The notes beneath the pieces are model-generated. The model ran no database searches, had not been told where the DNA came from, and saw only the letters and a program-made list of their open reading frames with translations. A DNA stretch of 64,000 nucleotides, from positions 1 to 64,000 of the forward strand of contig VGJS01000015.1 of the NCBI GenBank assembly GCA_016867395.1, read 5' to 3'. The position numbers and the translations under genes are program-made. Origin of the DNA: Candidatus Handelsmanbacteria bacterium. Its GTDB lineage: Bacteria; Latescibacterota; UBA2968; UBA8231. Shown piece after piece: positions 26,289-34,448 of this stretch. The stretch's first letter is position 1. Every line of letters starts with the position of its first letter.

Positions 26289-26702
26289 ATGTTGCTCGAC
26301 CAAGTAATCTTCGACAAGACCAAGGTACCGGTCCTCAACGCGGTGCTCGACGTCACCCAGCTCCGCCAGCGGGTGATCGCCAACAACATCGCCAATGTCT
26401 CCACTAAGGGGTTCCGCGCCAGGGACGTGCGTTTCGAGGAATACCTCGACGCCTTCGTCAACAAAAGCCAGGTGCCCGGCCAGACCAGCGACCGGCGCCA
26501 CCTCGATATCCCCCGCTTCGCCGATAGCCCCGAGGTCTACGAACTCCAGAGCGAGGTAAACGACTCGGGCCTCAACAACGTGGATATCGACCGGGAGATG
26601 GCCAGCCTGGCCGAGAACCACCTCTTCTTCAACGTGGGCAGCACCCTGATCCAGCGGCAGTTCAGCGGCCTCAAGAAGAGCATCACCGGACGGACGGCAT
26701 AA
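26289..26702 (+). CDS. flgB: Flagellar basal-body rod protein FlgB
   Basis: 137 residues, the usual length. N-terminal rod motif: LRQRVIANNIANVSTKGFRARDVRFEEYL. C-terminal helix: NNVDIDREMASLAENHLFFNVGSTLIQRQFSGLKK. FlgB is the proximal rod subunit, exported by the flagellar type III system and assembled on the MS ring with FlgC and FliE. ATG 26289 follows a GGGAGGGA ribosome binding site and is the first gene after the sigma-54 promoter. Confidence 0.95.
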   Translation: MLLDQVIFDKTKVPVLNAVLDVTQLRQRVIANNIANVSTKGFRARDVRFEEYLDAFVNKSQVPGQTSDRRHLDIPRFADSPEVYELQSEVNDSGLNNVDIDREMASLAENHLFFNVGSTLIQRQFSGLKKSITGRTA

Positions 26703-26706
26703 GGCC

Positions 26707-27198
26707 ATGCAGATCTTCGACACCCTCGACATCAGCGCCTCGGGCCTCAGCGCCCAGCGGCGCAAACTGACGGCCATCTCCAGCAACATCGCCAACGTGG
26801 ACACCACACGCACCGACGAGGGCGGGCCCTACAAGCGGCGCCGCGTGGTCATGCTCGAATCGCCGCAGCCGGCCCGCTTCTCCGCCGTGCTCGCCGGGCA
26901 GCAGAACCGGCTCGACCTGACCGACGCCGGCCACTTCGCCGAGCCCGAGTCGCGCCCCGGCGAGGTCTTCGCCGGCTCCGGGGTGCTGACCCAGGAGGTG
27001 CGCGAGGAGGCCGTCAAGCCCCGGCTGGTCTACGACCCCAACCATCCCGACGCGCGGGAGGACGGGTACGTGGTCTACCCCGACATCAACGTCGTCACCG
27101 AGATGGTCGATCTGATCACCGCCTCGCGGGCCTATGAGGCCAACGTCACCGCGATGAGCGCCGCCAAGGACATGACCAACAAAGCCCTGAGCATCTGA
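26707..27198 (+). CDS. flgC: Flagellar basal-body rod protein FlgC
   Basis: 163 residues, slightly longer than typical. The N-terminal helix (DISASGLSAQRRKLTAISSN) and IANVDTTRTDEGGPYKRR are the conserved rod/hook motif. The C-terminal helix (PDINVVTEMVDLITASRAYE, NVTAMSAAKDMTNKAL) is the conserved partner. FlgC is a proximal rod component. It starts four bases after flgB. Confidence 0.95.
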   Translation: MQIFDTLDISASGLSAQRRKLTAISSNIANVDTTRTDEGGPYKRRRVVMLESPQPARFSAVLAGQQNRLDLTDAGHFAEPESRPGEVFAGSGVLTQEVREEAVKPRLVYDPNHPDAREDGYVVYPDINVVTEMVDLITASRAYEANVTAMSAAKDMTNKALSI

Positions 27199-27214
27199 GG
27201 TAGAGGAGGATAGA

Positions 27215-27532
27215 ATGGACATCCAGAGAGTGCAGACCCGGTTGCCGGCCCCCCAGGCGGCGGCCCCCAGCCTCAACCGCGCCGGCGCCGAAACGGCCCG
27301 CGGCGCCCAGGTCGCCCGCCACCTGCCCCGGATCAGCGCCCCCCAGGTCACCTCCGATCCCAAGCTCCAGTCCGCGCTCTCCAGCGAGGAGACCCAGGCC
27401 CTGGAACAGCTCTTCTCGGCCTTCCGCACCGCCGTCAGCCCCGGCGCCGCCTACACCGACCGCGGCACGGCGCCGTACCTGCCGCCCCTGGGCGGGAGCC
27501 GCCCCGGCCAGATGATCGACGTGGTGGCCTGA
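27215..27532 (+). CDS. Small protein of unknown function in the flagellar operon
   Basis: 105 residues, start ATG 27215 preceded by GGTAGAGGAGG. The N-terminal half is Ala/Pro/Arg-rich and probably disordered. Residues 50-72 form one amphipathic helix (LSSEETQALEQLFSAFR), and the end is GSRPGQMIDVVA. No family is recognised. Its place between flgC and a lytic transglycosylase, in the same transcript, suggests a role in rod assembly or as an export substrate; this is inference. Its C-terminal ID-x-x-A resembles the end of another orphan at 47405. Confidence 0.65.
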   Translation: MDIQRVQTRLPAPQAAAPSLNRAGAETARGAQVARHLPRISAPQVTSDPKLQSALSSEETQALEQLFSAFRTAVSPGAAYTDRGTAPYLPPLGGSRPGQMIDVVA

Positions 27533-27534
27533 CA

Positions 27535-28179
27535 ATGAACTGGCGCCTGATCCTCAACGCCGGCCGCGGCGGGCTGCTCTGCGGCCTGCTCCTTTTTCAG
27601 GGCCACCGGGCCCGGGCCGAGGAAATCGACCCCCTGGCGGCCATCCTGGAGCGCAGTTACGGGCGGCGGGCGGCTACCCAGATCATCGGCCGCAGCATCC
27701 CCTCACCCACCGCCCCCCGCCCCGCCCTGCGGCCCGCCCCGCCGCCAGCGGCTCTGCCCCTGGCCGGCGACCTGTTCACCCGGGTGCGCCGCTACGACCG
27801 GCTTATCGAACACCACAGCAAGCTCCACGCGCTCGACGCCGACCTAGTGCGCGCCGTGATATACGCCGAATCCGGGGGCAACCCTCGGGCGGTTTCTCGC
27901 GCCGGGGCCGCCGGCCTGATGCAGCTGATGCCCGCTACCGCCAGCGAACTGGGGGTGGCCGACCGCTTCGACCCCGAGCAAAACATCGCCTCCGGCACCC
28001 GCTACCTGCGCTCCCTGATGGACCGCTTCCATTCCACCGAGGTGGCCCTGTGGGCCTACAATGCCGGCCCCGAGGCGGTGGAGCAGGGCCGGATGCCGCG
28101 CGAGACGCGCCAGTACGTGCCCCATGTGCTGCGCCTGCGGCAGAACCTCAAGCGCCTGACCCCGGCGCCGGAGAACTGA
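27535..28179 (+). CDS. Lytic transglycosylase (SLT domain), flagellar operon
   Basis: 214 residues. An N-terminal hydrophobic segment ending at ARAEE reads as a signal peptide. A Pro-rich linker follows, then an SLT domain (about 85-205) with the catalytic glutamate E112 in VIYAESGGNPRAVS, GAAGLMQLMPATA, FDPEQNIASGTRYL and ALWAYNAGPEAV. It would cut peptidoglycan so that the rod can pass through. This role is played by FlgJ in enterics and by separate SLT proteins in other phyla. Starts three bases after the previous gene. Confidence 0.9.
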   Translation: MNWRLILNAGRGGLLCGLLLFQGHRARAEEIDPLAAILERSYGRRAATQIIGRSIPSPTAPRPALRPAPPPAALPLAGDLFTRVRRYDRLIEHHSKLHALDADLVRAVIYAESGGNPRAVSRAGAAGLMQLMPATASELGVADRFDPEQNIASGTRYLRSLMDRFHSTEVALWAYNAGPEAVEQGRMPRETRQYVPHVLRLRQNLKRLTPAPEN

Positions 28180-28183
28180 GACG

Positions 28184-28501
28184 GTGGCCGTCGAACTGAT
28201 CCGCGACTTCACCGGTCGGGGCGAGACCCGCACCCAGGCCCTGCGCGGCGGCCTCGCCCCCGCTTCCGAAGGCCCGGCCCAGCCCAGCTTCGGGGATCTG
28301 CTCAAGAATTTCGCTGGCGACGTCAACCGCCTACAGGGGCAGGCCGGCGCCGCCATCGACACGCTGGTCAGCGGCCAGGCCGCCGACGTGCATCAAGTGA
28401 TGGTGGCCGTCGAGGAGGCCGGCATCGCCATGGATCTGATGTTGGAAATCCGCAACCGGGTCCTGGAAGGATACCACGAGCTGATCCGCATGCAGGTGTA
28501 G
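28184..28501 (+). CDS. fliE: Flagellar hook-basal body protein FliE
   Basis: 105 residues with a GTG start. The C-terminal half has the FliE pattern: SFGDLLKNFAGDVNRLQ, AADVHQVMVAVEEAGIAMDLM and EIRNRVLEGYHELIRMQV. FliE joins the MS ring to the proximal rod. It is directly followed by fliF (18-base gap), the standard order. Confidence 0.93.
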   Translation: MAVELIRDFTGRGETRTQALRGGLAPASEGPAQPSFGDLLKNFAGDVNRLQGQAGAAIDTLVSGQAADVHQVMVAVEEAGIAMDLMLEIRNRVLEGYHELIRMQV

Positions 28502-28519
28502 CCACAGGATGGGCAATAG

Positions 28520-30043
28520 ATGAACCTGACGGAGAACTTCTCGCTCAGCGCCCTGCCAGACCGGGCGCGCTCCTGGTGGGAGCAGGCCCCCCAGTCCCAC
28601 CGCATCGGAGTAGGAGCCGGGGCGGCGGTGCTGATCCTTGCCCTGCTCTTTGCCCTCAGCACCGTGACCACGAAGGAGGGCAATTGGGAGCCAGCCATCC
28701 TCTACGCCGAACTGGACTACGCCGAAGCCGCACAGGTCACCACCCGCCTCAGCGCCCTGGGCATCAAGCACCGCCTCACTGAGGACGCCAGCACCATCGT
28801 CGTGCCTAAGGATGACGTGCGCAACCTGCGCCTGCAGTTGGCCGGCGAGGGTTTCCCCAAAAGCGGCCGCATGGGGTACGAGATCTTCGACGAGGCCAAG
28901 CTCTCGATGACCGAGTTTTTGCAAAAGGTCAATCTCCGCCGCGCCTTGCAGGGCGAGTTGGAGAAGACCCTGCTGGAGATCGAGGGCATCCGCAACGCCC
29001 GCCTGCATCTGGTCATCCCCGAGCCCAGCCTCTTCAGCGAGGAGGAGAAGGAAGTCACCGCCTCGGTCACCCTCACCCTCTCCCCCGGCAACAAGCTCAA
29101 GCTTAAGCAGATCGACGCCATCGCCCACCTGGTCAGCGCCAGCGTCGAGGGGCTCGAGGTCGAGAACGTCATAATCGTCGATTCCCAGGGCAACATGCTC
29201 TCGGACGACCAGGACCTCCTGGCCAAGACCGCCAACAAGCAGTTCCAACTCCAGCAGCAGGTGGAGCAGACCCTGGAGAAGAAGGTGCAGAGCCTGCTCG
29301 ACGAGGTGATCGGCAAGGACCGCTCCAAGGTGCGCCTCAACGTCACCCTCACCTTCGACCAAAGCAAGACCCACCTCGAACAGTTCGATCCGGGCGGCAC
29401 CGGCATGCTGCGTAGCGAGCAGACCAGCGAGAAGCAGTCGGCCGAGCAGGGCTCCGAGGAAACCGCCATCCGCAACTATGAGGTTAACAAGACCATTCGC
29501 GAGGTGACCGGCTCGGTGGGCACCATCGAGCGGCTGACCATGGCCCTGACCATCGACAAGACCAAGTTAATCTACGACGCTGAGACCGACGTCTACATTG
29601 AGGAGGAGCGCACCCAGACCGAAATTGACCAGCTTTCCAGACTCGCTGAAGGCGCCGTGGGCTTCAACGGCGAGCGGGGCGACAGGCTCAACATCTTCGC
29701 CATGCGCTTCGACAAGACCCAGGAACTGCGCGCCCGCGAGCAGGAGGAGCAGGAGGAGACCAGCAAGTTCTGGACCGATGTGGGCATCACCGTGGCCAAG
29801 GTCCTGGGCATCCTGGCCGCCCTCATCACCCTGCGCTTCATTATCCAGGCCATCGGCCGCGGGGTGGGCGTCGAGGAACAGATCGAGGTGCTGGGCGAGG
29901 TGGCCGGCGATGTGGACGAGCAGTCCTTTGAGCGCCCCGAGACCCCCCACGATATCTTAGTGGGCCGGGTGCAGCAGATGGTGCGCGAACTGCCAGAGAA
30001 CTCCGCCAAGCTGATCAAGACCATGCTGGTCGAGGGCGGTTGA
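28520..30043 (+). CDS. fliF: Flagellar MS-ring protein FliF
   Basis: 507 residues. One transmembrane segment at about 32-50, then the YscJ/FliF ring-building motifs (YAELDYAEAAQVTTRL, SKRMGYEIFDEAKLS-like block, LRRALQGELEKTL, RLHLVIPEPSLF, ASVTLTL). A second segment is at about 418-440. The acidic C-terminal tail ends ELPENSAKLIKTMLVEGG, which matches the FliG-binding tail. That implies a FliG partner, yet no fliG follows; the next gene, fliH, begins 73 bases later. Confidence 0.95.
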   Translation: MNLTENFSLSALPDRARSWWEQAPQSHRIGVGAGAAVLILALLFALSTVTTKEGNWEPAILYAELDYAEAAQVTTRLSALGIKHRLTEDASTIVVPKDDVRNLRLQLAGEGFPKSGRMGYEIFDEAKLSMTEFLQKVNLRRALQGELEKTLLEIEGIRNARLHLVIPEPSLFSEEEKEVTASVTLTLSPGNKLKLKQIDAIAHLVSASVEGLEVENVIIVDSQGNMLSDDQDLLAKTANKQFQLQQQVEQTLEKKVQSLLDEVIGKDRSKVRLNVTLTFDQSKTHLEQFDPGGTGMLRSEQTSEKQSAEQGSEETAIRNYEVNKTIREVTGSVGTIERLTMALTIDKTKLIYDAETDVYIEEERTQTEIDQLSRLAEGAVGFNGERGDRLNIFAMRFDKTQELRAREQEEQEETSKFWTDVGITVAKVLGILAALITLRFIIQAIGRGVGVEEQIEVLGEVAGDVDEQSFERPETPHDILVGRVQQMVRELPENSAKLIKTMLVEGG

Positions 30044-30116
30044 GGGTAGAGCGAGGACCAGGCGCGATGTACATTCAGGTACTCTCCCCTCTACCCCCAG
30101 ACCTGGAGCCCAGCCC

Positions 30117-30911
30117 ATGTCCAAGGTGATCCGCACCGTGCGCATCGCTGGCCCGGTAGTGACCCTGGGCCAGCTCGAACGGGAGCTGTACCTCAACCAG
30201 ATAGGCGAAGCGGAGGGCAGCACCGAGGTGGACCTGGCCGGCCTGCTCTCCAACCGCGTCGCCCATCTGGGCAATGAACTGGAGGCCCGCTGGCAGGCCC
30301 GCCTCGAAGAGGAGCGCCGGCAGTTGCAGGAGGCGGCCCAGGCCCAACTGGCCCAGACCGAGGCCCACTGGCAGCAGGTGGTGGAACAGACCAGGGAACA
30401 TAGCTATCAGGAAGGATTCGCCGCCGGGGTGGCCGACCGCGAGGCCGAGGCCCGGCAGGCGGTGGAAACCATGACCCAGTTACACGGCGCCATCGAGACC
30501 CAGCGCGCCCAGATCCTGCGCGAGGCGGATCAACTAGTGGTGGACCTGGCGGTGGCCCTGGCCCGCCGCGTCACCGGGATCCAGGCCGCTCTCGACCACA
30601 GAATCCTGCTGCGGGCCGCCCGCGCCGCCCTCGAACAACTCGGCGCCCAAAGCCAACTGGCCCTTGTGGTCCACCCAGAAGACCTGAACCTGGCCCGCCG
30701 CTTCGCCCAGCGCTGGGCCGAAAAGGCCGGCGGCCGCTCCCCCCTGCGGGTGCGGGCAGGCGAGGAGGTGGACCGGGGCGGCTGTCTGCTAGAAGGCGAA
30801 GAAGCCAACCTCGACGCCCGTCTGGAAACCCAACTCGAAACGCTGCGCCTGGCGCTGCGCGACGCCCTGGAGAAGGGGCAAAAGGAAGATGGAACGAGCG
30901 ACCCTGCTTGA
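30117..30911 (+). CDS. fliH: Flagellar assembly protein FliH
   Basis: 264 residues. A long charged coiled-coil region (about 50-135, rich in Glu, Gln and Ala) precedes a C-terminal domain with VDLAVALARRVTG, LVVHPEDLNLARR and DRGGCLLEGEEANLDARLETQLE, which are characteristic of FliH/YscL stator proteins. FliH binds and regulates the FliI ATPase at the export gate. It overlaps fliI by 23 bases. Confidence 0.9.
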   Translation: MSKVIRTVRIAGPVVTLGQLERELYLNQIGEAEGSTEVDLAGLLSNRVAHLGNELEARWQARLEEERRQLQEAAQAQLAQTEAHWQQVVEQTREHSYQEGFAAGVADREAEARQAVETMTQLHGAIETQRAQILREADQLVVDLAVALARRVTGIQAALDHRILLRAARAALEQLGAQSQLALVVHPEDLNLARRFAQRWAEKAGGRSPLRVRAGEEVDRGGCLLEGEEANLDARLETQLETLRLALRDALEKGQKEDGTSDPA

Positions 30912-32208
30912 GACCGTGGAGCGGAGCGAACCCCGCACCCGCTACGGCAAGGTAGTCCAGGTGGTGGGCCTGGTGGTCGAGTCCCTGGGCCCCCCTGAGA
31001 TCGCCCTGGGTGAGCTGTGCCTGATCGGCGACGAGCGCCAGGGCCCCGTCCTCCAGGCCGAGGTGGTGGGTTTCCGCGGCGAGCGGGTGCTGCTCATGCC
31101 CCTGGCCCCGATAGAGGGCGTGCGACCTGGCACCCCGGTCTTCCCCACCCGGCGGCCCTTCTCGGTGCCGGTGGGCGAGGCCCTGCGCGGCCGCATCCTC
31201 GACGGCCTGGGCGCCCCCCTCGACAAGCGCGGCCCGATTAAGACCGCCACCCGGGCCCCCGTCTACAACCAGCCCCCCACCCCGCTGAGCCGCCGCCGGG
31301 TGCGCCAACCCCTTGGCACCGGGGTGCGGGCCATCGACGGCCTGGTCAGTTGCGGCAAGGGTCAGCGCCTGGGGATCTTCGCCGGCTCCGGGGTGGGCAA
31401 GAGCACCCTGATGGGCATGATCGCCCGGCATTCCGAGGCCGACGTCAACGTCATCGCCCTGGTTGGCGAGCGCGGCAAGGAGGTGCTCGACTTCATCGAG
31501 GACAATCTGGGCGAGGAGGGTCTGCGCCGCTCGGTGCTGGTGGTCGCCACCGCGGACCAGCCGGCGCTCATCCGCCTCAAGGCCGCCTTTGTCGCCACCG
31601 CCATCGCCGAGTATTTCCGCGACCAGGGCCGGGACGTGATGCTGATGATGGACTCCCTCACCCGCATGGCCATGGCCCAGCGCGAGATCGGCCTGGCCGC
31701 CGGGGAGCCGCCTACCACCAAGGGCTACACCCCCTCGGTCTTCGCCCTCCTGCCCCGCCTACTTGAAAGAGCGGGCATGGCCCGCCGGGGCAGCATCACC
31801 GGCCTTTACACCGTGCTGGTCGAGGGCGACGACATGGACGATCCCATCGCCGACGCCTCCCGCGCCATCCTCGACGGCCACCTGGTGCTCTCGCGCCGGC
31901 TGGCCAGCCGGGGCCACTACCCGCCCATCGAGGTGATGGAGAGCGTCAGCCGCTCTATGAGCGACGTGGTCGAGGAGGCCCACTGGGAGCAGGCCCTCCA
32001 GGTCAAGACCCTGCTGGCCGCCTACGCCGAGGCCGAGGACCTGATCAACATCGGCGCCTACGCCAGGGGCAGCAACCCGCAGGTGGACCGTGCCCTGCAA
32101 CTTATCAATCCCATCAACGCCTTTCTGCAGCAGCGCCGCCACGAAGGGGCTGACTTCACTGGCCACGTCGACCAATTGCTGCAACTGACCCAGGGAGCGG
32201 CGCCGTGA
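30889..32208 (+). CDS. fliI: Flagellum-specific ATPase FliI
   Basis: 439 residues, the family length. Walker A GIFAGSGVGKST (about 161-172), GERGKEVLDFIED, Walker B region DVMLMMDSLTRMAMAQREIGLAAGEPPTTKGY (conserved in type III ATPases) and the late GSITGLYTVLVEGDDMDDPI. It powers unfolding and export of rod, hook and filament subunits with FliH and FliJ. Start ATG lies inside the fliH end; its stop overlaps the fliJ GTG. Confidence 0.96.
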   Translation: MERATLLETVERSEPRTRYGKVVQVVGLVVESLGPPEIALGELCLIGDERQGPVLQAEVVGFRGERVLLMPLAPIEGVRPGTPVFPTRRPFSVPVGEALRGRILDGLGAPLDKRGPIKTATRAPVYNQPPTPLSRRRVRQPLGTGVRAIDGLVSCGKGQRLGIFAGSGVGKSTLMGMIARHSEADVNVIALVGERGKEVLDFIEDNLGEEGLRRSVLVVATADQPALIRLKAAFVATAIAEYFRDQGRDVMLMMDSLTRMAMAQREIGLAAGEPPTTKGYTPSVFALLPRLLERAGMARRGSITGLYTVLVEGDDMDDPIADASRAILDGHLVLSRRLASRGHYPPIEVMESVSRSMSDVVEEAHWEQALQVKTLLAAYAEAEDLINIGAYARGSNPQVDRALQLINPINAFLQQRRHEGADFTGHVDQLLQLTQGAAP

Positions 32209-32663
32209 AGAAGCTGCGTTTCCGCTTCCAAAAGCTCTTGCAGATCAAGGAGCGCCTCGAAGGGGTGCGCCAGCGCGCCCTGGGCGAGGCCCTGACCGCC
32301 CTGTCCCGGGAGCAGGAGGCCCTGGAGGCCCTGCAGCACAACCAGGCCCGCTACCGGCGCGCCGCCCAGGAGCAGCCCGCCCAGCGCCTCGATCCGAGCC
32401 TGCTGCTGCTCAACTTCAGCTACGACCAGCGGCTGCAGCGCGAGATCATCGCCCAGGACCAGCAGCGCCAGCGGGCCGCCGCCCGGGCCGAGGAGGAGCG
32501 CCAGCGCCTGATCGGGGCCCGCCGGGAGCGGCGCACCTACGAGATACTGAGGGAAAGAGCGGCCGCCCAGCACCGCCGGCTGGCCCAGCGACAGGAGCAG
32601 CGCCAGCTTGACGAGGTGGGCGAACAGGGCCATCGCCGGCGGCGCCTCCAAGGAGAAGACTGA
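32205..32663 (+). CDS. fliJ: Flagellar export protein FliJ
   Basis: 152 residues, almost entirely a charged coiled coil. It opens KKLRFRFQKLLQIKERLE, a typical FliJ start, and continues with long Arg/Glu/Gln heptads. FliJ connects the ATPase ring with FlhA. GTG start overlapping the fliI stop by four bases; fliK follows after one base. Confidence 0.85.
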   Translation: MKKLRFRFQKLLQIKERLEGVRQRALGEALTALSREQEALEALQHNQARYRRAAQEQPAQRLDPSLLLLNFSYDQRLQREIIAQDQQRQRAAARAEEERQRLIGARRERRTYEILRERAAAQHRRLAQRQEQRQLDEVGEQGHRRRRLQGED

Positions 32664-32664
32664 A

Positions 32665-33744
32665 ATGGTGGCCGTGGCCCCCGCCCTGCCCAAACAACCC
32701 GCCTCCCCCGGAGCCCGGGCGCCCAAATCCACCGGGACAGCCGATTTTGGCCGCCTGCTACAGGAGGCCGGCGGCAGCGAGCCGGCCGCCCCGGAGCAAA
32801 GCCCGACCCCGCCCGCACCTGAGGACCGCGCCCCCCCCGCCGAGGAGGCGCCGCCCAAAGAAGGGGAAGCCGCGCCCAAGGCAGTGGAAAACGCACCTGA
32901 GCCAGACGAAAACACCCCGGCAGCCCGCCAGGGGGAGCAGGTGAAAATCGCGCCCCTACCGGCCCAGAGCCCTGGCGCCGCCGCCCTTGGCCAGGCCATC
33001 GCTCCTGCCCCCACCCCGGCCGAGCCGGCTGCGGGCGCGGCGCCGGCCCCAGCAGCCCCAGCGGCCGTGCCCCTCAAGGGCTGGCGCCCGGCTGAGGCAG
33101 AGCAAACTGAAACACCCGCAGGGGCCGACCAAACCCTGCCCCTGGAACTAGAGATCGCCCCCGAAGTGCCGGCCCCGGCCCGCGCCGCCCTGCCGTCCCC
33201 GACCCTGGCGCCGCCCTGGGCCGCCGACCTGCTGGCCCCGGCCGAACGACTGCACCCCGACCTGCGCGAAGTGGCCCCCGAGCCGGTGCTGGACCAGCTC
33301 CAGCAGGCGATGAACAGCGCCCTGCTCGAAGAGAGCAGCCAGTTGGTGATGCCCCAGGTGGTGCGCGGCCTGGCCACCCTGGTCAAGGAGGGGGTAGCTG
33401 AGATGCGCCTGCAACTGATGCCCGAGGACCTGGGCGAGATCGAGCTGCGGGTACGGACCAGCGACGGGGTGGTGCGCGCCGAGATGCTGGTGCAGAACCC
33501 CGAGGTCAAACAACTGCTCGACCAGCACCTAGACCGGCTGCGCGGCGCCCTGCACCAGCAGGGCCTGGACCTGCGCGGCTTCGACATCGGCCTGGCGGCG
33601 GACGGCCGTTTCCCCCAGCCCGACCGCTCGCGGCACGGGGCCTCGAGCCAGGACGCTAGCCGCCGCTCCCCAGCCAGCCCCACCGAAACCGCCGCCCCGG
33701 CGCTAGCCCCACGCGGCGCCCTGGCCGTGGACTACCTGGCATGA
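32665..33744 (+). CDS. fliK: Flagellar hook-length control protein FliK
   Basis: 359 residues. The N-terminal 190 or so are Pro/Ala/Glu-rich and unstructured, as in FliK rulers. The C-terminal domain (about 225-315) has the FliK pattern MRLQLMPEDLGEIELRVR, followed by RAEMLVQNPEVKQLLDQHLDRLRGAL. FliK measures hook length and makes FlhB switch export specificity. ATG 32665 chosen over an upstream in-frame ATG inside fliJ because it starts right after the fliJ stop. Confidence 0.88.
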   Translation: MVAVAPALPKQPASPGARAPKSTGTADFGRLLQEAGGSEPAAPEQSPTPPAPEDRAPPAEEAPPKEGEAAPKAVENAPEPDENTPAARQGEQVKIAPLPAQSPGAAALGQAIAPAPTPAEPAAGAAPAPAAPAAVPLKGWRPAEAEQTETPAGADQTLPLELEIAPEVPAPARAALPSPTLAPPWAADLLAPAERLHPDLREVAPEPVLDQLQQAMNSALLEESSQLVMPQVVRGLATLVKEGVAEMRLQLMPEDLGEIELRVRTSDGVVRAEMLVQNPEVKQLLDQHLDRLRGALHQQGLDLRGFDIGLAADGRFPQPDRSRHGASSQDASRRSPASPTETAAPALAPRGALAVDYLA

Positions 33745-33769
33745 CGCCTTTACCGCGAAAGGGCACGCG

Positions 33770-34444
33770 ATGAACATCAGCGCTCTGGCCTCCCAGGACA
33801 ACCAGGCTTCCCGGCAACTGGTCAGTCCCAAGACTCAGTTGGGCAAGGACGACTTTTTGCAACTGCTCACCAAACAGTTGCAGTATCAGGACCCGCTCAA
33901 CCCCATGGACAACACCCAGTTCATCAGCCAGATGGCGCAGTTCAGCTCCCTGGAGCAACTGCAGAACATGAACCAGTCTCTGGGCAACAAGGACACCGCC
34001 GCCGACCAGTTGCAGACCGCCTTCCTCAGAAGCCAGGCCGCTTCCCTGGTGGGCAAAAAGGTGGAGGTGGCGACCACCGAGGCGGTGTACGACGGGGTTC
34101 ACAACACCTCCCTCTTCTACCAGTTGTCGCCGGGGGCCAGCCAGGCCCGCCTGCAGATCCTCGACGCCAACAACCGGCTGGTCCGCGACTTTGAGCTGTC
34201 CACCCGCCAGACCTTTGGCAAGGTGAAGTGGAACGGCAAGAGCAGCGAGGGGGTGGCCGTGCCCACCGGGGCCTACCGTGTGGTGATCGCCGCCCAGGAC
34301 GCCAACGGCAAGCCCATTTTGGGCGGCGAGGTGTTCAAGGGCCTCAAGGTGGAGGCGGTGCGCTACCAGGGCCAGGAGCCCATGTTGTGGGCTGAGGAAC
34401 AGCAATTTTCGCTGAGCGATCTGCGCGGCATAACTGAGGAGTAA
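33770..34444 (+). CDS. flgD: Flagellar hook assembly (capping) protein FlgD
   Basis: 224 residues. N-terminus has the FlgD motif LGKDDFLQLLTKQLQYQDPL followed by NPMDNTQFISQMAQFSSLEQL. A FlgD Ig/Tudor-like region follows, with LVRDFELSTRQTFGKVKWNGK and VPTGAYRVVIAAQDANG. FlgD caps the growing hook. It lies 25 bases after fliK and four bases before flgE. Confidence 0.95.
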   Translation: MNISALASQDNQASRQLVSPKTQLGKDDFLQLLTKQLQYQDPLNPMDNTQFISQMAQFSSLEQLQNMNQSLGNKDTAADQLQTAFLRSQAASLVGKKVEVATTEAVYDGVHNTSLFYQLSPGASQARLQILDANNRLVRDFELSTRQTFGKVKWNGKSSEGVAVPTGAYRVVIAAQDANGKPILGGEVFKGLKVEAVRYQGQEPMLWAEEQQFSLSDLRGITEE

Positions 34445-34448
34445 TACC

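Noticed and set aside
30066-30116. A short frame between fliF and fliH as a relic of fliG
   Set aside because: It encodes only about 16 Pro/Leu-rich residues without resemblance to FliG.
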